Assembly: GCA_018399435.1 (NCBI GenBank)
Contig: JAGYOJ010000043.1
Location: 1-9,451, forward strand
DNA from: Actinomycetota bacterium
Lineage (GTDB): Bacteria; Actinomycetota; Humimicrobiia; Humimicrobiales; Humimicrobiaceae
Length of the DNA stretch: 9,451 nt
Direction: 5' to 3'
Shown: piece after piece, positions 1 to 5,923 of the stretch
How positions within the stretch are numbered: position 1 is the stretch's first letter
Layout: the number at the start of each line of letters is the position of its first letter
Position numbers and translations under genes: made by a program
Notes under the pieces: generated by a model
What the model was told of the DNA's origin: nothing
The model's input: the letters and a program-made list of their open reading frames with translations, nothing else
Databases searched by the model: none

Positions 1-415
1 TAAAATAAATCCTTCCAGCCAGATCAAGGTAAATATCGTGGCAAGGGATAAAGAATCCAAAGATATATTAGAAGAAAATATAAAATATATTAAAAATTTA
101 GCTAAAGTAGGAAACCTTGGTTTTGGCCAGGAAGTAAAGCAAAAAGGGTATATAAAAACAAATACAAACAATATAGACATATATATTTATATCCTTGATG
201 TTGTGAACTTAGACCTTGAAATAAAAAGGATTGAAGATGAAATTAAGAAAGTGGAAAAGGAAGCTATAAAAAGCAGAAAAAAAATGACCAATCCACAGTT
301 CTTAAAAAAAGCGCCGGAAAAAATAGTACAAAAAGAAAAAAATAAATTAGATGAGTTTAATAATAGTTTAAAACTCTTACAGGAACAACTCAAAAAAATG
401 CAAAACATCAGTTAA
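1..415 (+). CDS. valS: Valyl-tRNA synthetase, C-terminal end (5' part outside window)
   Basis: This is the last ~137 codons of the cytoplasmic enzyme that charges tRNA-Val with valine. The frame is open from base 2 to the TAA at 413-415. Reading starts KINPSSQIKV, which matches the conserved MNI(N)PS segment where the anticodon-binding domain leads into the C-terminal arm. Reading from the in-frame GTG at 38 as a start would cut through this segment, so the gene clearly continues to the left. The final ~65 residues are a charged coiled coil containing FLKKAPEKIVQKEK, the family's F-x-x-K-A-P-x-x-(I/V)-V signature of the arm that contacts the tRNA elbow. No catalytic motif (HIGH, KMSKS) is in view; both lie upstream. 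folC follows 12 bases later in the same frame. Identity is secure despite the truncation. Confidence 0.93.
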   Translation, partial: KINPSSQIKVNIVARDKESKDILEENIKYIKNLAKVGNLGFGQEVKQKGYIKTNTNNIDIYIYILDVVNLDLEIKRIEDEIKKVEKEAIKSRKKMTNPQFLKKAPEKIVQKEKNKLDEFNNSLKLLQEQLKKMQNIS

Positions 416-427
416 AAGAGTGGGATT

Positions 428-1729
428 GTGAAATTTAGGCAGGTTTCTAAATATCTGGATGATTGTCTAATTTTTGGCATCAAGCCAAGCCTTATTAGAA
501 TTCAAAAAATTTTAGAGCTATTAGGAAATTCCCACAAGAGAAGAGATTTTATCCATATTGTGGGGACTAATGGGAAAACTTCTACTGTTACCATGGCAGC
601 TAATATACTTCATTCCCAGGGCCTGAGCTGCGGGTACCATATCTCGCCCCATATCAGTAGCTATACAGAGAGGTTCTGGCTTAATGGAAAAAATATTACT
701 GAAAAAGATTTTTGTTCTATTTTTGACAAGCTTTACCCTTACATAAAAAAGGTAAACACCCTAGACTTAGGGGGGCCAATTACCCAGTTTGAAATCCTAA
801 CTGCGATGAGTTTTTTGATTGCAGATGAATACGGCTTAGATGTCCTTGTGATGGAAGCCGGAATGGGCGGCAGGTGGGATGCAACCAATGTGGCCGACGC
901 TTTGGTTGTAGGTTTTACTGGAGTAAGTTTAGAGCATACGCAAATTCTTGGAAATAGCATAGAAGAAATTGCAGAAGAAAAAGTAGAAGTTATAAAAAGG
1001 GGGGCAAGAGTTGCCACCCTTGCAAGAAAAGAAGAGATTATAAGAATTATTAAAAAAAAGGCGCTTGATACCGGTTCAAAGCTTTATCTATATGGGAAAG
1101 ATTTTTTTATAGAGAAAATAGAAGATAGGGCTTTTGGCTATAATTTAGATCTAAAAGGCATTAAAGGCAGGTACTGCAACCTGGCTTTAAATATGGCGGG
1201 AAAATACCAGGCCCAGAACCTTCTTTTAGCCATAGTTTTATCTGAATTATATTTAAGCCTAAAGGATAAGGCTTTAAGTGCGGGCAGCTTAAAAGAAGCA
1301 GTAAACAGGATAAAAGTAAAAGGTAGGTTCCAAATTATAAGGGAGGAGCCAATGGTTATTGCTGACGCTTCACATAATCCTGAAGGAATTTCAAAATTTT
1401 GTGAAAATATAGAAGAGTATTTCAAGAATAAAGGCAAAATTATTATCTTTTCAGTTTTAAGGGATAAAAATTATAAGGAAATGATTGAGAGGGTTGCAGA
1501 GGTAACAGATACCCTTATACTTACCTCAAGTGAAACTGAAAGAAGCCTTGATATTGATAAATTAGAATTTGAGGCTTTAAATATATTAAAAGAGAAAGGA
1601 ATTAAGATAAGAGAAATATATAAAATTAATAATATCAAAAATTCATTAAATTTTGCTTTAAATATCGCTAAAAGTAATGATATTATATGCATTACTGGTT
1701 CAATAACTAATTTGGAGCATGTAGTATAA
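428..1729 (+). CDS. folC: Bifunctional folylpolyglutamate synthase / dihydrofolate synthase
   Basis: A cytoplasmic Mur-ligase-family enzyme that joins glutamate to dihydropteroate and/or adds further glutamates to reduced folates using ATP. In 433 residues (family ~420-450) the motifs appear in order: P-loop GTNGKTS at 46-52, SPH at 74-76 with ER at 81-82, EAGMGGRWDATN at 143-154, LEHTQILG at 168-175, the lysine expected to be carbamylated at K185, GKYQAQN at 258-264, GRF at 299-301, DASHNPEG at 313-320 for the C-terminal domain, VLRDK at 343-347 and TGS at 423-425. The start is GTG: an in-frame TAA lies only four codons upstream and the next Met (56) is beyond the P-loop, so no other start is plausible. 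The ribosome site is weak (AGAGTGGGA). The gene ends in tandem TAA TAA. GTNGKTS and GMGG-WDATN look more like actinobacterial FolC than the GTNGKGS form common elsewhere. Whether it has both activities cannot be told from sequence alone. Confidence 0.93.
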   Translation: MKFRQVSKYLDDCLIFGIKPSLIRIQKILELLGNSHKRRDFIHIVGTNGKTSTVTMAANILHSQGLSCGYHISPHISSYTERFWLNGKNITEKDFCSIFDKLYPYIKKVNTLDLGGPITQFEILTAMSFLIADEYGLDVLVMEAGMGGRWDATNVADALVVGFTGVSLEHTQILGNSIEEIAEEKVEVIKRGARVATLARKEEIIRIIKKKALDTGSKLYLYGKDFFIEKIEDRAFGYNLDLKGIKGRYCNLALNMAGKYQAQNLLLAIVLSELYLSLKDKALSAGSLKEAVNRIKVKGRFQIIREEPMVIADASHNPEGISKFCENIEEYFKNKGKIIIFSVLRDKNYKEMIERVAEVTDTLILTSSETERSLDIDKLEFEALNILKEKGIKIREIYKINNIKNSLNFALNIAKSNDIICITGSITNLEHVV

Positions 1730-1757
1730 TAATATTTAAAAATTAATCAGCTTATTT

Positions 1758-1762
1758 GGAGG
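1758..1762 (+). promoter_or_regulatory. Shine-Dalgarno site of the zinc-ribbon membrane protein gene
   Basis: GGAGG lies four bases before the ATG at 1767. It supports that start and shows the small gene is translated independently of folC, from which it is separated by 37 bases, the largest gap in the window. Confidence 0.7.
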
Positions 1763-1766
1763 ATAT

Positions 1767-2216
1767 ATGGACTTGTTTGAATATTTAAACAATATCGTCG
1801 ATTTTTTTAAAAATCCAATCTGGGGTTATTTAATTAGGGGGATTATTTTTCTATTAATATTGATTTGGCTGTCATTTGTATACTGGACATATAGGGATGC
1901 AAAGCTCAGGAATACAAGTGCTATTTTCTGGGCTATAGTAGTTTTTGTATTGAATTACTTGGGCTTAATTCTTTATCTAATATTAAGGCCCCCTGAGTAT
2001 ATTGACGATGTCCTAGAAAGAGAGCTTGAAATAAGGAGAATGGACCAGCTACTTAATGAAAAGGTAGAAAGATGCCCTGCATGCGGCAAACCGGTAAGCA
2101 AGGATTTCTTAATATGCCCATACTGCAGAAAGAAACTTAAAAACTCATGTATTAATTGCGACAAGCCTCTTCAGCTGGATTGGAAGGTTTGCCCTTATTG
2201 TAAAACTACGCAATAG
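1767..2216 (+). CDS. Two-helix membrane protein with C-terminal double zinc ribbon (function unknown)
   Basis: A 149-residue protein I cannot name. It has three visible parts. Two hydrophobic helices lie at about residues 22-41 and 52-73; the second ends YLGLILYLILRPPE, resembling the phospholipase-D-type N-terminal membrane segment (PLDc_N), but no catalytic domain follows. A charged stretch follows at about 78-100. Then come two zinc ribbons with identical spacing: C103-x2-C106-x10-C117-x2-C120 and C128-x2-C131-x10-C142-x2-C145. The short positively charged loop between the helices (YRDAKLR) and the long soluble tail suggest the ribbons face the cytoplasm. It sits between folC and ndk, where I recall actinobacterial relatives carrying a different small membrane protein (DUF4233). 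Zinc binding is a firm prediction from the eight cysteines. A scaffold or protein/RNA-binding role at the membrane is only a guess. Confidence 0.88.
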   Translation: MDLFEYLNNIVDFFKNPIWGYLIRGIIFLLILIWLSFVYWTYRDAKLRNTSAIFWAIVVFVLNYLGLILYLILRPPEYIDDVLERELEIRRMDQLLNEKVERCPACGKPVSKDFLICPYCRKKLKNSCINCDKPLQLDWKVCPYCKTTQ

Positions 2217-2219
2217 TAT

Positions 2220-2224
2220 GGAGG
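2220..2224 (+). promoter_or_regulatory. Shine-Dalgarno site that fixes the ndk start
   Basis: GGAGG lies four bases upstream of the ATG at 2229. No in-frame ATG, GTG or TTG occurs between 2229 and the conserved kinase core, so this site makes the unusual cysteine-bearing N-terminus likely to be genuinely translated. Confidence 0.75.
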
Positions 2225-2228
2225 ATTA

Positions 2229-2675
2229 ATGATTAATTGCAGGGATTGCATTCATGATTGTTCAGGAGCTGGAAAAAATGAAAAAAGCTTAATAATTATT
2301 AAGCCGGATGCAGTTAGAAAAAAATTAATTGGTGAAATTATTTCCCGTTTTGAGCATGAAGGCTTTTTAATTGAAAACATGAAAATGGTAGAAATTAACA
2401 AAGAGCTTGCATCAAAACATTATGGCGAGCATAAAGGGAAAGATTTTTTTAATAAATTAATAAACTATATCACCTCTGGTTGTTCTGTTGCCATGGTAGT
2501 TTCAAGGGAAAATGCAATAAAAAGAGCCAGGGAAATGATGGGGACGACAGATTCAAGAAAGGCTAAAAAAGGCACAATTAGAGGAGATTTTGGTGAAGAT
2601 GTAACTATTAATGTAGTGCACGGATCTGACTCAGAAGAAAGCGCAAAAAAGGAAATAAAATTATTTTTTGGTTAA
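2229..2675 (+). CDS. ndk: Nucleoside diphosphate kinase with Cys-containing N-terminal extension
   Basis: Transfers the gamma-phosphate from NTPs to NDPs through a phosphohistidine, balancing cytoplasmic nucleoside triphosphate pools. The core begins at SLIIIKPDAV (20-29), which holds the conserved lysine K25. It continues with HYGEHKGKDFF (64-74), GTIRGDFG (115-122) and the active-site stretch NVVHGSDS (128-135), with H131 as the phosphorylated histidine. The usual SGP of the family reads SGC here (C85). The core is of normal length, but about 17 residues precede it and contain C4-x2-C7-x3-C11, which standard bacterial Ndk lacks. The start is supported by GGAGG and by the absence of other start codons. 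It follows the zinc-ribbon gene by 12 bases in the same frame. Core identity is very secure; the role of the extension is unknown. Confidence 0.95.
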   Translation: MINCRDCIHDCSGAGKNEKSLIIIKPDAVRKKLIGEIISRFEHEGFLIENMKMVEINKELASKHYGEHKGKDFFNKLINYITSGCSVAMVVSRENAIKRAREMMGTTDSRKAKKGTIRGDFGEDVTINVVHGSDSEESAKKEIKLFFG

Positions 2676-2699
2676 AAATATAGGTTAAGGTGCATATTT

Positions 2700-2948
2700 A
2701 TGAAAAGAAGAGGTGTAGTAGTATTTTTTATAGTTCTGGCAGGGGGAATAATTGGGGCCATATTAGGCCATGTTTTAAGGGAGACGATTCCCATATTGGA
2801 TAAAGGCCTTAAAGTAGGGACAGATTCTTTAAGCCTTAATCTGTACTTAATAGATTTAAGTTTTAGCATTCATGTTAATATAACCTTAGGGGCTATAATA
2901 GGCTTGTTATTAGCCTTTTTGCTTGCTGATGTTGGAAGAAGAAAATAA
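2700..2948 (+). CDS. Small two-helix membrane protein, DUF4321-like
   Basis: An 82-residue protein with hydrophobic helices at about 6-25 and 58-76, separated by an amphipathic linker (ETIPILDKGLKVG, then NLYLIDLSFSIHVNITLG). Length, glycine-rich first helix and the linker pattern ending in a strand-like (L)SFSIxxN segment match my memory of DUF4321, a family of unknown function usually encoded beside maf in Clostridia. That is also its position here: the 3' end overlaps maf, suggesting translational coupling. The ribosome site is poor (TTAAGG about ten bases upstream of the ATG). The family assignment is from recall of pattern and context, not from a search. No function can be given. Confidence 0.8.
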   Translation: MKRRGVVVFFIVLAGGIIGAILGHVLRETIPILDKGLKVGTDSLSLNLYLIDLSFSIHVNITLGAIIGLLLAFLLADVGRRK

Positions 2949-3525
2949 AAAATTTATTTTAGCTTCAGCTTCCCCAAGAAGGAAGGAAGTAATGGAACTT
3001 TTGGGCTTAAATTTTACTGTAATGGAGCCCAGGGGCTTAAAAGAGGTAGAGCTGAGAAAACCAGATGAGACAGTAATTGAAAATAGCATAAAAAAAGCTG
3101 AAAATATTTTTAATAATTTAAAGGCTAGAAATAGCTATATTATTATAAGTTTTGATACAATAGTATATATGGATAATAAATATTTTGGCAAGCCAAAAGA
3201 CTTATTGGAAGCAAAGCAATTTATAAAAAGTTTTTCAGCAAGAGGCCATGATGTGGTTTCAGGGGTATGTGTCTTTGATGCAAAAACAAAAAGATATTAT
3301 ACTGATTTTGAGAAAACGCGGGTTGAATTTAAGAAATTAAGTGAAAAACAAATAGAAAATTATCTAAAAAAAGAATATGTTTTTGACAAGGCCGGCGGAT
3401 ATAATATTGGCGGTTTTGGTTCAGTTTTAGTAAGAAAGATTGACGGGTGCTTTTATAATGTTATTGGAGTGCCCTTAACAAAATTAGTAAGCCTTTTAGA
3501 AAAGGTTAATTATAAAATTTTATAA
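2929..3525 (+). CDS. maf: Maf-family nucleoside triphosphate pyrophosphatase
   Basis: A cytoplasmic house-cleaning enzyme that hydrolyses non-canonical or modified NTPs to the monophosphate and pyrophosphate. In 198 residues (family ~190-200): the N-terminal signature LASASPRRKE at 11-20, SFDTIV at 74-79 with the likely catalytic D76, GKPKD at 87-91, RGHDVVSGV at 105-113 and a C-terminal YNVIGVPL at 176-183. I chose ATG 2929; a TTG at 2923 is in frame two codons earlier, but the LASASPRR motif should lie close to the N-terminus and ATG is the stronger codon. It overlaps the preceding gene by 20 bases. The segment usually written YGIQG in dTTP/UTP-type Maf enzymes reads YNIGG (158-162), replacing the glutamine, so the substrate class is uncertain. 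The family's old name reflects a proposed septum link; its position before mreB is consistent with known gene orders but does not prove a division role. Confidence 0.92.
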   Translation: MLEEENKKFILASASPRRKEVMELLGLNFTVMEPRGLKEVELRKPDETVIENSIKKAENIFNNLKARNSYIIISFDTIVYMDNKYFGKPKDLLEAKQFIKSFSARGHDVVSGVCVFDAKTKRYYTDFEKTRVEFKKLSEKQIENYLKKEYVFDKAGGYNIGGFGSVLVRKIDGCFYNVIGVPLTKLVSLLEKVNYKIL

Positions 3526-3530
3526 ACCAG

Positions 3531-3536
3531 AAGGAG
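3531..3536 (+). promoter_or_regulatory. Shine-Dalgarno site of mreB
   Basis: AAGGAG lies six bases before the ATG at 3543, the best ribosome site in the window. This fits the high translation expected for a filament protein compared with its partners MreC, MreD and RodA, whose sites are weak or absent. Confidence 0.75.
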
Positions 3537-3542
3537 CTGTAG

Positions 3543-4574
3543 ATGTTTGAATTTTTTCTAAATATTATTGGTAAAGATATGGGTATTGATCTTGGCACTG
3601 CTAATACGCTGGTCTATGTTAAAGCAAAAGGTATAGTATTGGAGGAACCTTCTATTGTTGCTATAGATAAAAATAGCAAGAGCATATTAGCAGTTGGTAA
3701 AGAGGCTAAAAGGATGGTGGGAAGAACTCCTGCCAATATAGTGGCCATTAGGCCCTTAAGGGATGGAGTAATTGCTGATTTTGATACTACTGAGAAAATG
3801 CTCAGGTATTTTATACAAAAAGTCCACCGTAATTTTGGGATAGCCAGGCCGAGAATTGTAATATGTGTGCCCTCAGGCATAACCCCTGTTGAGAAGAAAG
3901 CGGTAATTGAAGCAACTGAGCAAGCAGGGGCCAGGGCCGCTTATATAATTGAAGAGCCCCTGGCTGCAGCTATTGGCGCAGGCTTGCCAACTGATGAACC
4001 TACCGGCAGCATGGTTGTAGATATAGGCGGCGGCACATCAGAGGTAGCCGTTATCTCTCTGGGAGGCATTGTAGTTAGCCAGTCCCTTAGAATTGGCGGA
4101 AATGAGCTTGATGAGGACATAACTTATTATTTAAAGAAAGAGCATAACCTGCTGTTGGGAGAGAGAACAGCAGAAAAACTAAAGATGGAAATAGGTTCAG
4201 CTTTTCCATTAGAAAATGAAGAAAAGATGGAAGTAAACGGCAGGGACCTGGTAACCGGATTGCCTAAAACCATAATAGTTACCAGCCAGCAAATAAGAAA
4301 AGCTTTAGAAAAGGGAATAAATGACATGATTAATGCCATAATCGAAGTTTTAGACAGCACGCCCCCTGAATTATCTTCAGATATTATGAAAAGGGGTATA
4401 GTTTTAACTGGAGGCGGGTCTTTGCTTAAAGGGCTTACAGAAAGAATTAGCAGGGAAACTCACTGCCCTGTATATCAAGCTGAAAATCCCCTGGCTTCCG
4501 TAGCTTTAGGCGCCGGCAAATGTGTGGAAGACTTTAACAGGTTAAAAAGGTATTTGAAATTTTCAAGGGAATAA
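3543..4574 (+). CDS. mreB: Rod shape-determining protein MreB (bacterial actin)
   Basis: An ATP-binding actin homologue that forms membrane-bound filaments and orients side-wall synthesis by RodA-PBP2. At 343 residues it is of normal length. Actin-fold motifs are all present: phosphate-1 loop DLGTANT at 16-22, DFDTTEKMLRYF at 79-90, the EEPLAAAIGAGLP segment at 137-149, phosphate-2 loop DIGGGTSE at 160-167, and the adenosine loop TGGGSLLKGL at 289-298. The N-terminus MFEFFLNIIG is short and amphipathic-looking, suitable for direct membrane contact. It heads the mreB-mreC-mreD-mrdA-rodA cluster and lies 17 bases after maf. MreB-like paralogs (Mbl, MreBH) have the same motifs, but adjacency to mreC and mreD supports MreB itself. 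Confidence 0.97.
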   Translation: MFEFFLNIIGKDMGIDLGTANTLVYVKAKGIVLEEPSIVAIDKNSKSILAVGKEAKRMVGRTPANIVAIRPLRDGVIADFDTTEKMLRYFIQKVHRNFGIARPRIVICVPSGITPVEKKAVIEATEQAGARAAYIIEEPLAAAIGAGLPTDEPTGSMVVDIGGGTSEVAVISLGGIVVSQSLRIGGNELDEDITYYLKKEHNLLLGERTAEKLKMEIGSAFPLENEEKMEVNGRDLVTGLPKTIIVTSQQIRKALEKGINDMINAIIEVLDSTPPELSSDIMKRGIVLTGGGSLLKGLTERISRETHCPVYQAENPLASVALGAGKCVEDFNRLKRYLKFSRE

Positions 4575-4592
4575 ATATTAGAACAATGTTTA

Positions 4593-5408
4593 ATGGTATT
4601 TTTAAATAAAAAGTTTCGGAATATTGTTGTTTTTGTAGTTATTATTGTCCTTTGTATCATTGTTATAACTGTAAGCTTTAGAAACCTGGACTTTGTAAAT
4701 AATATAAAGTCTAATATTTTAGATTTTTTTAAGCCTGTCCAGGAAAAGGTATTTACCGCTTTTTCGCCAGTTATAGGTTTTTTTAATGGTATCAGGGATT
4801 ACATAAATCTGCGTGGAAAATATCTCAAGCTTCAGGAAGAAAATGCAGCCTTAAGGCAAAAATACGTAGATAATATAAATTTACAAATTGAAAACAGTTC
4901 TTTAAGGGAATTATTAAAATTAAAAGAAAGAAATGATTACAAAACAATAGCTGGCAAAGTTATTGGGTATAACCAGAGCAATTGGCAATCTGAAGTTATT
5001 CTTAATATAGGCAAGAATGAAGGTGTAGAAGAAGGCATGGGCGTTATAAATGAATCCGGCCTTCTGGGAGTTGTAAAAATTAGCGGGGACAAATCTTGTA
5101 CTGTAAGGCTTTTAAATGACCCCCAGTCAAATATTGGATGCAGGATTCTGACTTCAAGAATATTAGGCATATTGGAAGGCGACTCAGAAGGGCATTTATT
5201 TTTAAGGCATATTCCTAAAGACCTAAACATATTTTTAGGAGACATTATTATGACCTCTGAATATAGTGAAGATATCCCAGGAGGAATAATAATTGGCAGA
5301 ATAAAATATGTGGAGGAAAGAATGGGCGAAGCTTACCAGGAAATAGAAGTGGAGCCTTTTGTTGATTTTAAAAATCTTGAATATGTAATGGTAATAAGGG
5401 AAAAATGA
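4593..5408 (+). CDS. mreC: Rod shape-determining protein MreC
   Basis: A membrane-anchored periplasmic/extracytoplasmic scaffold that binds and activates PBP2 and links it to MreB and RodA. The 271 residues show a short basic N-terminus, one transmembrane helix at about 10-28, a coiled coil at about 72-112 (YLKLQEENAALRQKY) used for dimerisation, and the paired beta domains with NIGKNEGVEEGMGVINESGLLG (in pieces across 138-159), LRHIP at 204-208, GD at 216-217 and a final NLEYVMVI at 261-268. Near family length. There is no recognisable ribosome site before ATG 4593. It follows mreB by 18 bases in the same frame, and a tiny overlapping reading frame begins at 4586. Translation probably depends on ribosomes arriving from mreB. 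It ends by overlapping mreD in ATGA. Confidence 0.93.
   Translation: MVFLNKKFRNIVVFVVIIVLCIIVITVSFRNLDFVNNIKSNILDFFKPVQEKVFTAFSPVIGFFNGIRDYINLRGKYLKLQEENAALRQKYVDNINLQIENSSLRELLKLKERNDYKTIAGKVIGYNQSNWQSEVILNIGKNEGVEEGMGVINESGLLGVVKISGDKSCTVRLLNDPQSNIGCRILTSRILGILEGDSEGHLFLRHIPKDLNIFLGDIIMTSEYSEDIPGGIIIGRIKYVEERMGEAYQEIEVEPFVDFKNLEYVMVIREK
5396..5400 (+). promoter_or_regulatory. Shine-Dalgarno-like site of mreD
   Basis: AAGGG, inside the end of mreC, lies four bases before the mreD ATG at 5405, which itself overlaps the mreC TGA. The arrangement supports stop-start coupled translation. Confidence 0.5.
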
Positions 5409-5923
5409 AATTATTTAATAAAATTATCCATTTTGTAATTCTTATAATTTTCTTAATAATACAAGTTGCTTTTGCAGAGTACTTGGGCATGTATTCTGTA
5501 AGCATAGACCTTATTATGGTAACTGTGGTTTGCATAGCACTGGTAGATGGTATGACCATAGGGATGGCCATGGGTTTTATATCCGGCTTAGTTTTTGATT
5601 TAATGGCAGGAAATATTGTAGGCATAAGCTCTTTTCTTTATACCTTAAATGCTTTTCTGGCTGTAAAGGTTATGGATTTAGGCATTAAAAAAATGGGAGC
5701 TTCTCTTGCCCTTATAATATTTCTAGTAACTGAAATTAATATATTTATTGAAGGGCTGCTTAGGTATTTATTTAATTTTAATGTAGATGTGGCCCAACTT
5801 GGAAGGGATATTTTAATTAGGCCATTGTTTAGCATTGCATTAGTTTTTTTAATTTTTCCAATTATAAATTTGGGGCAAAGAAGAAGATGGGTTTTGGGGT
5901 TCCGAAATGAAGAAGAGAATTAA
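5405..5923 (+). CDS. mreD: Rod shape-determining protein MreD
   Basis: An integral membrane partner of MreC in the elongation complex. The 172 residues (family ~160-175) are almost wholly hydrophobic, with about five to six helices (roughly 8-25, 32-50, 53-66, 73-90, 97-116, 138-155). The most characteristic stretch is GFISGLVFDLMAGN followed by GISSFLYTLNAFLA (57-86), the family's G-x-x-x-G-L-x-x-D-L pattern. The tail RRRWVLGFRNEEEN is charged and likely cytoplasmic. Sequence conservation in this family is low, so the call rests on length, topology, this motif and its place between mreC (4-base ATGA overlap) and mrdA (17-base overlap). Both overlaps suggest matched synthesis of the complex. 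Confidence 0.9.
   Translation: MKLFNKIIHFVILIIFLIIQVAFAEYLGMYSVSIDLIMVTVVCIALVDGMTIGMAMGFISGLVFDLMAGNIVGISSFLYTLNAFLAVKVMDLGIKKMGASLALIIFLVTEINIFIEGLLRYLFNFNVDVAQLGRDILIRPLFSIALVFLIFPIINLGQRRRWVLGFRNEEEN

Noticed and set aside
739..1017. Minus-strand open frames opposite folC and the other genes (the longest is about 100 codons)
   Set aside because: Each lies entirely opposite a well-conserved + strand gene, and none shows motifs or a convincing start context; they are shadows.
1725..1730. TATAAT across the folC stop, a possible -10 box for the zinc-ribbon gene
   Set aside because: No -35-like hexamer lies 16-18 bases upstream (the sequence there is AATAAC-like), there is no extended -10 TGn, and such hexamers are frequent by chance in DNA this AT-rich.
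3440..3459. TTGACG and TATAAT inside the end of maf, upstream of mreB
   Set aside because: The spacer is only 8 bases, far too short for a sigma-70-type promoter.
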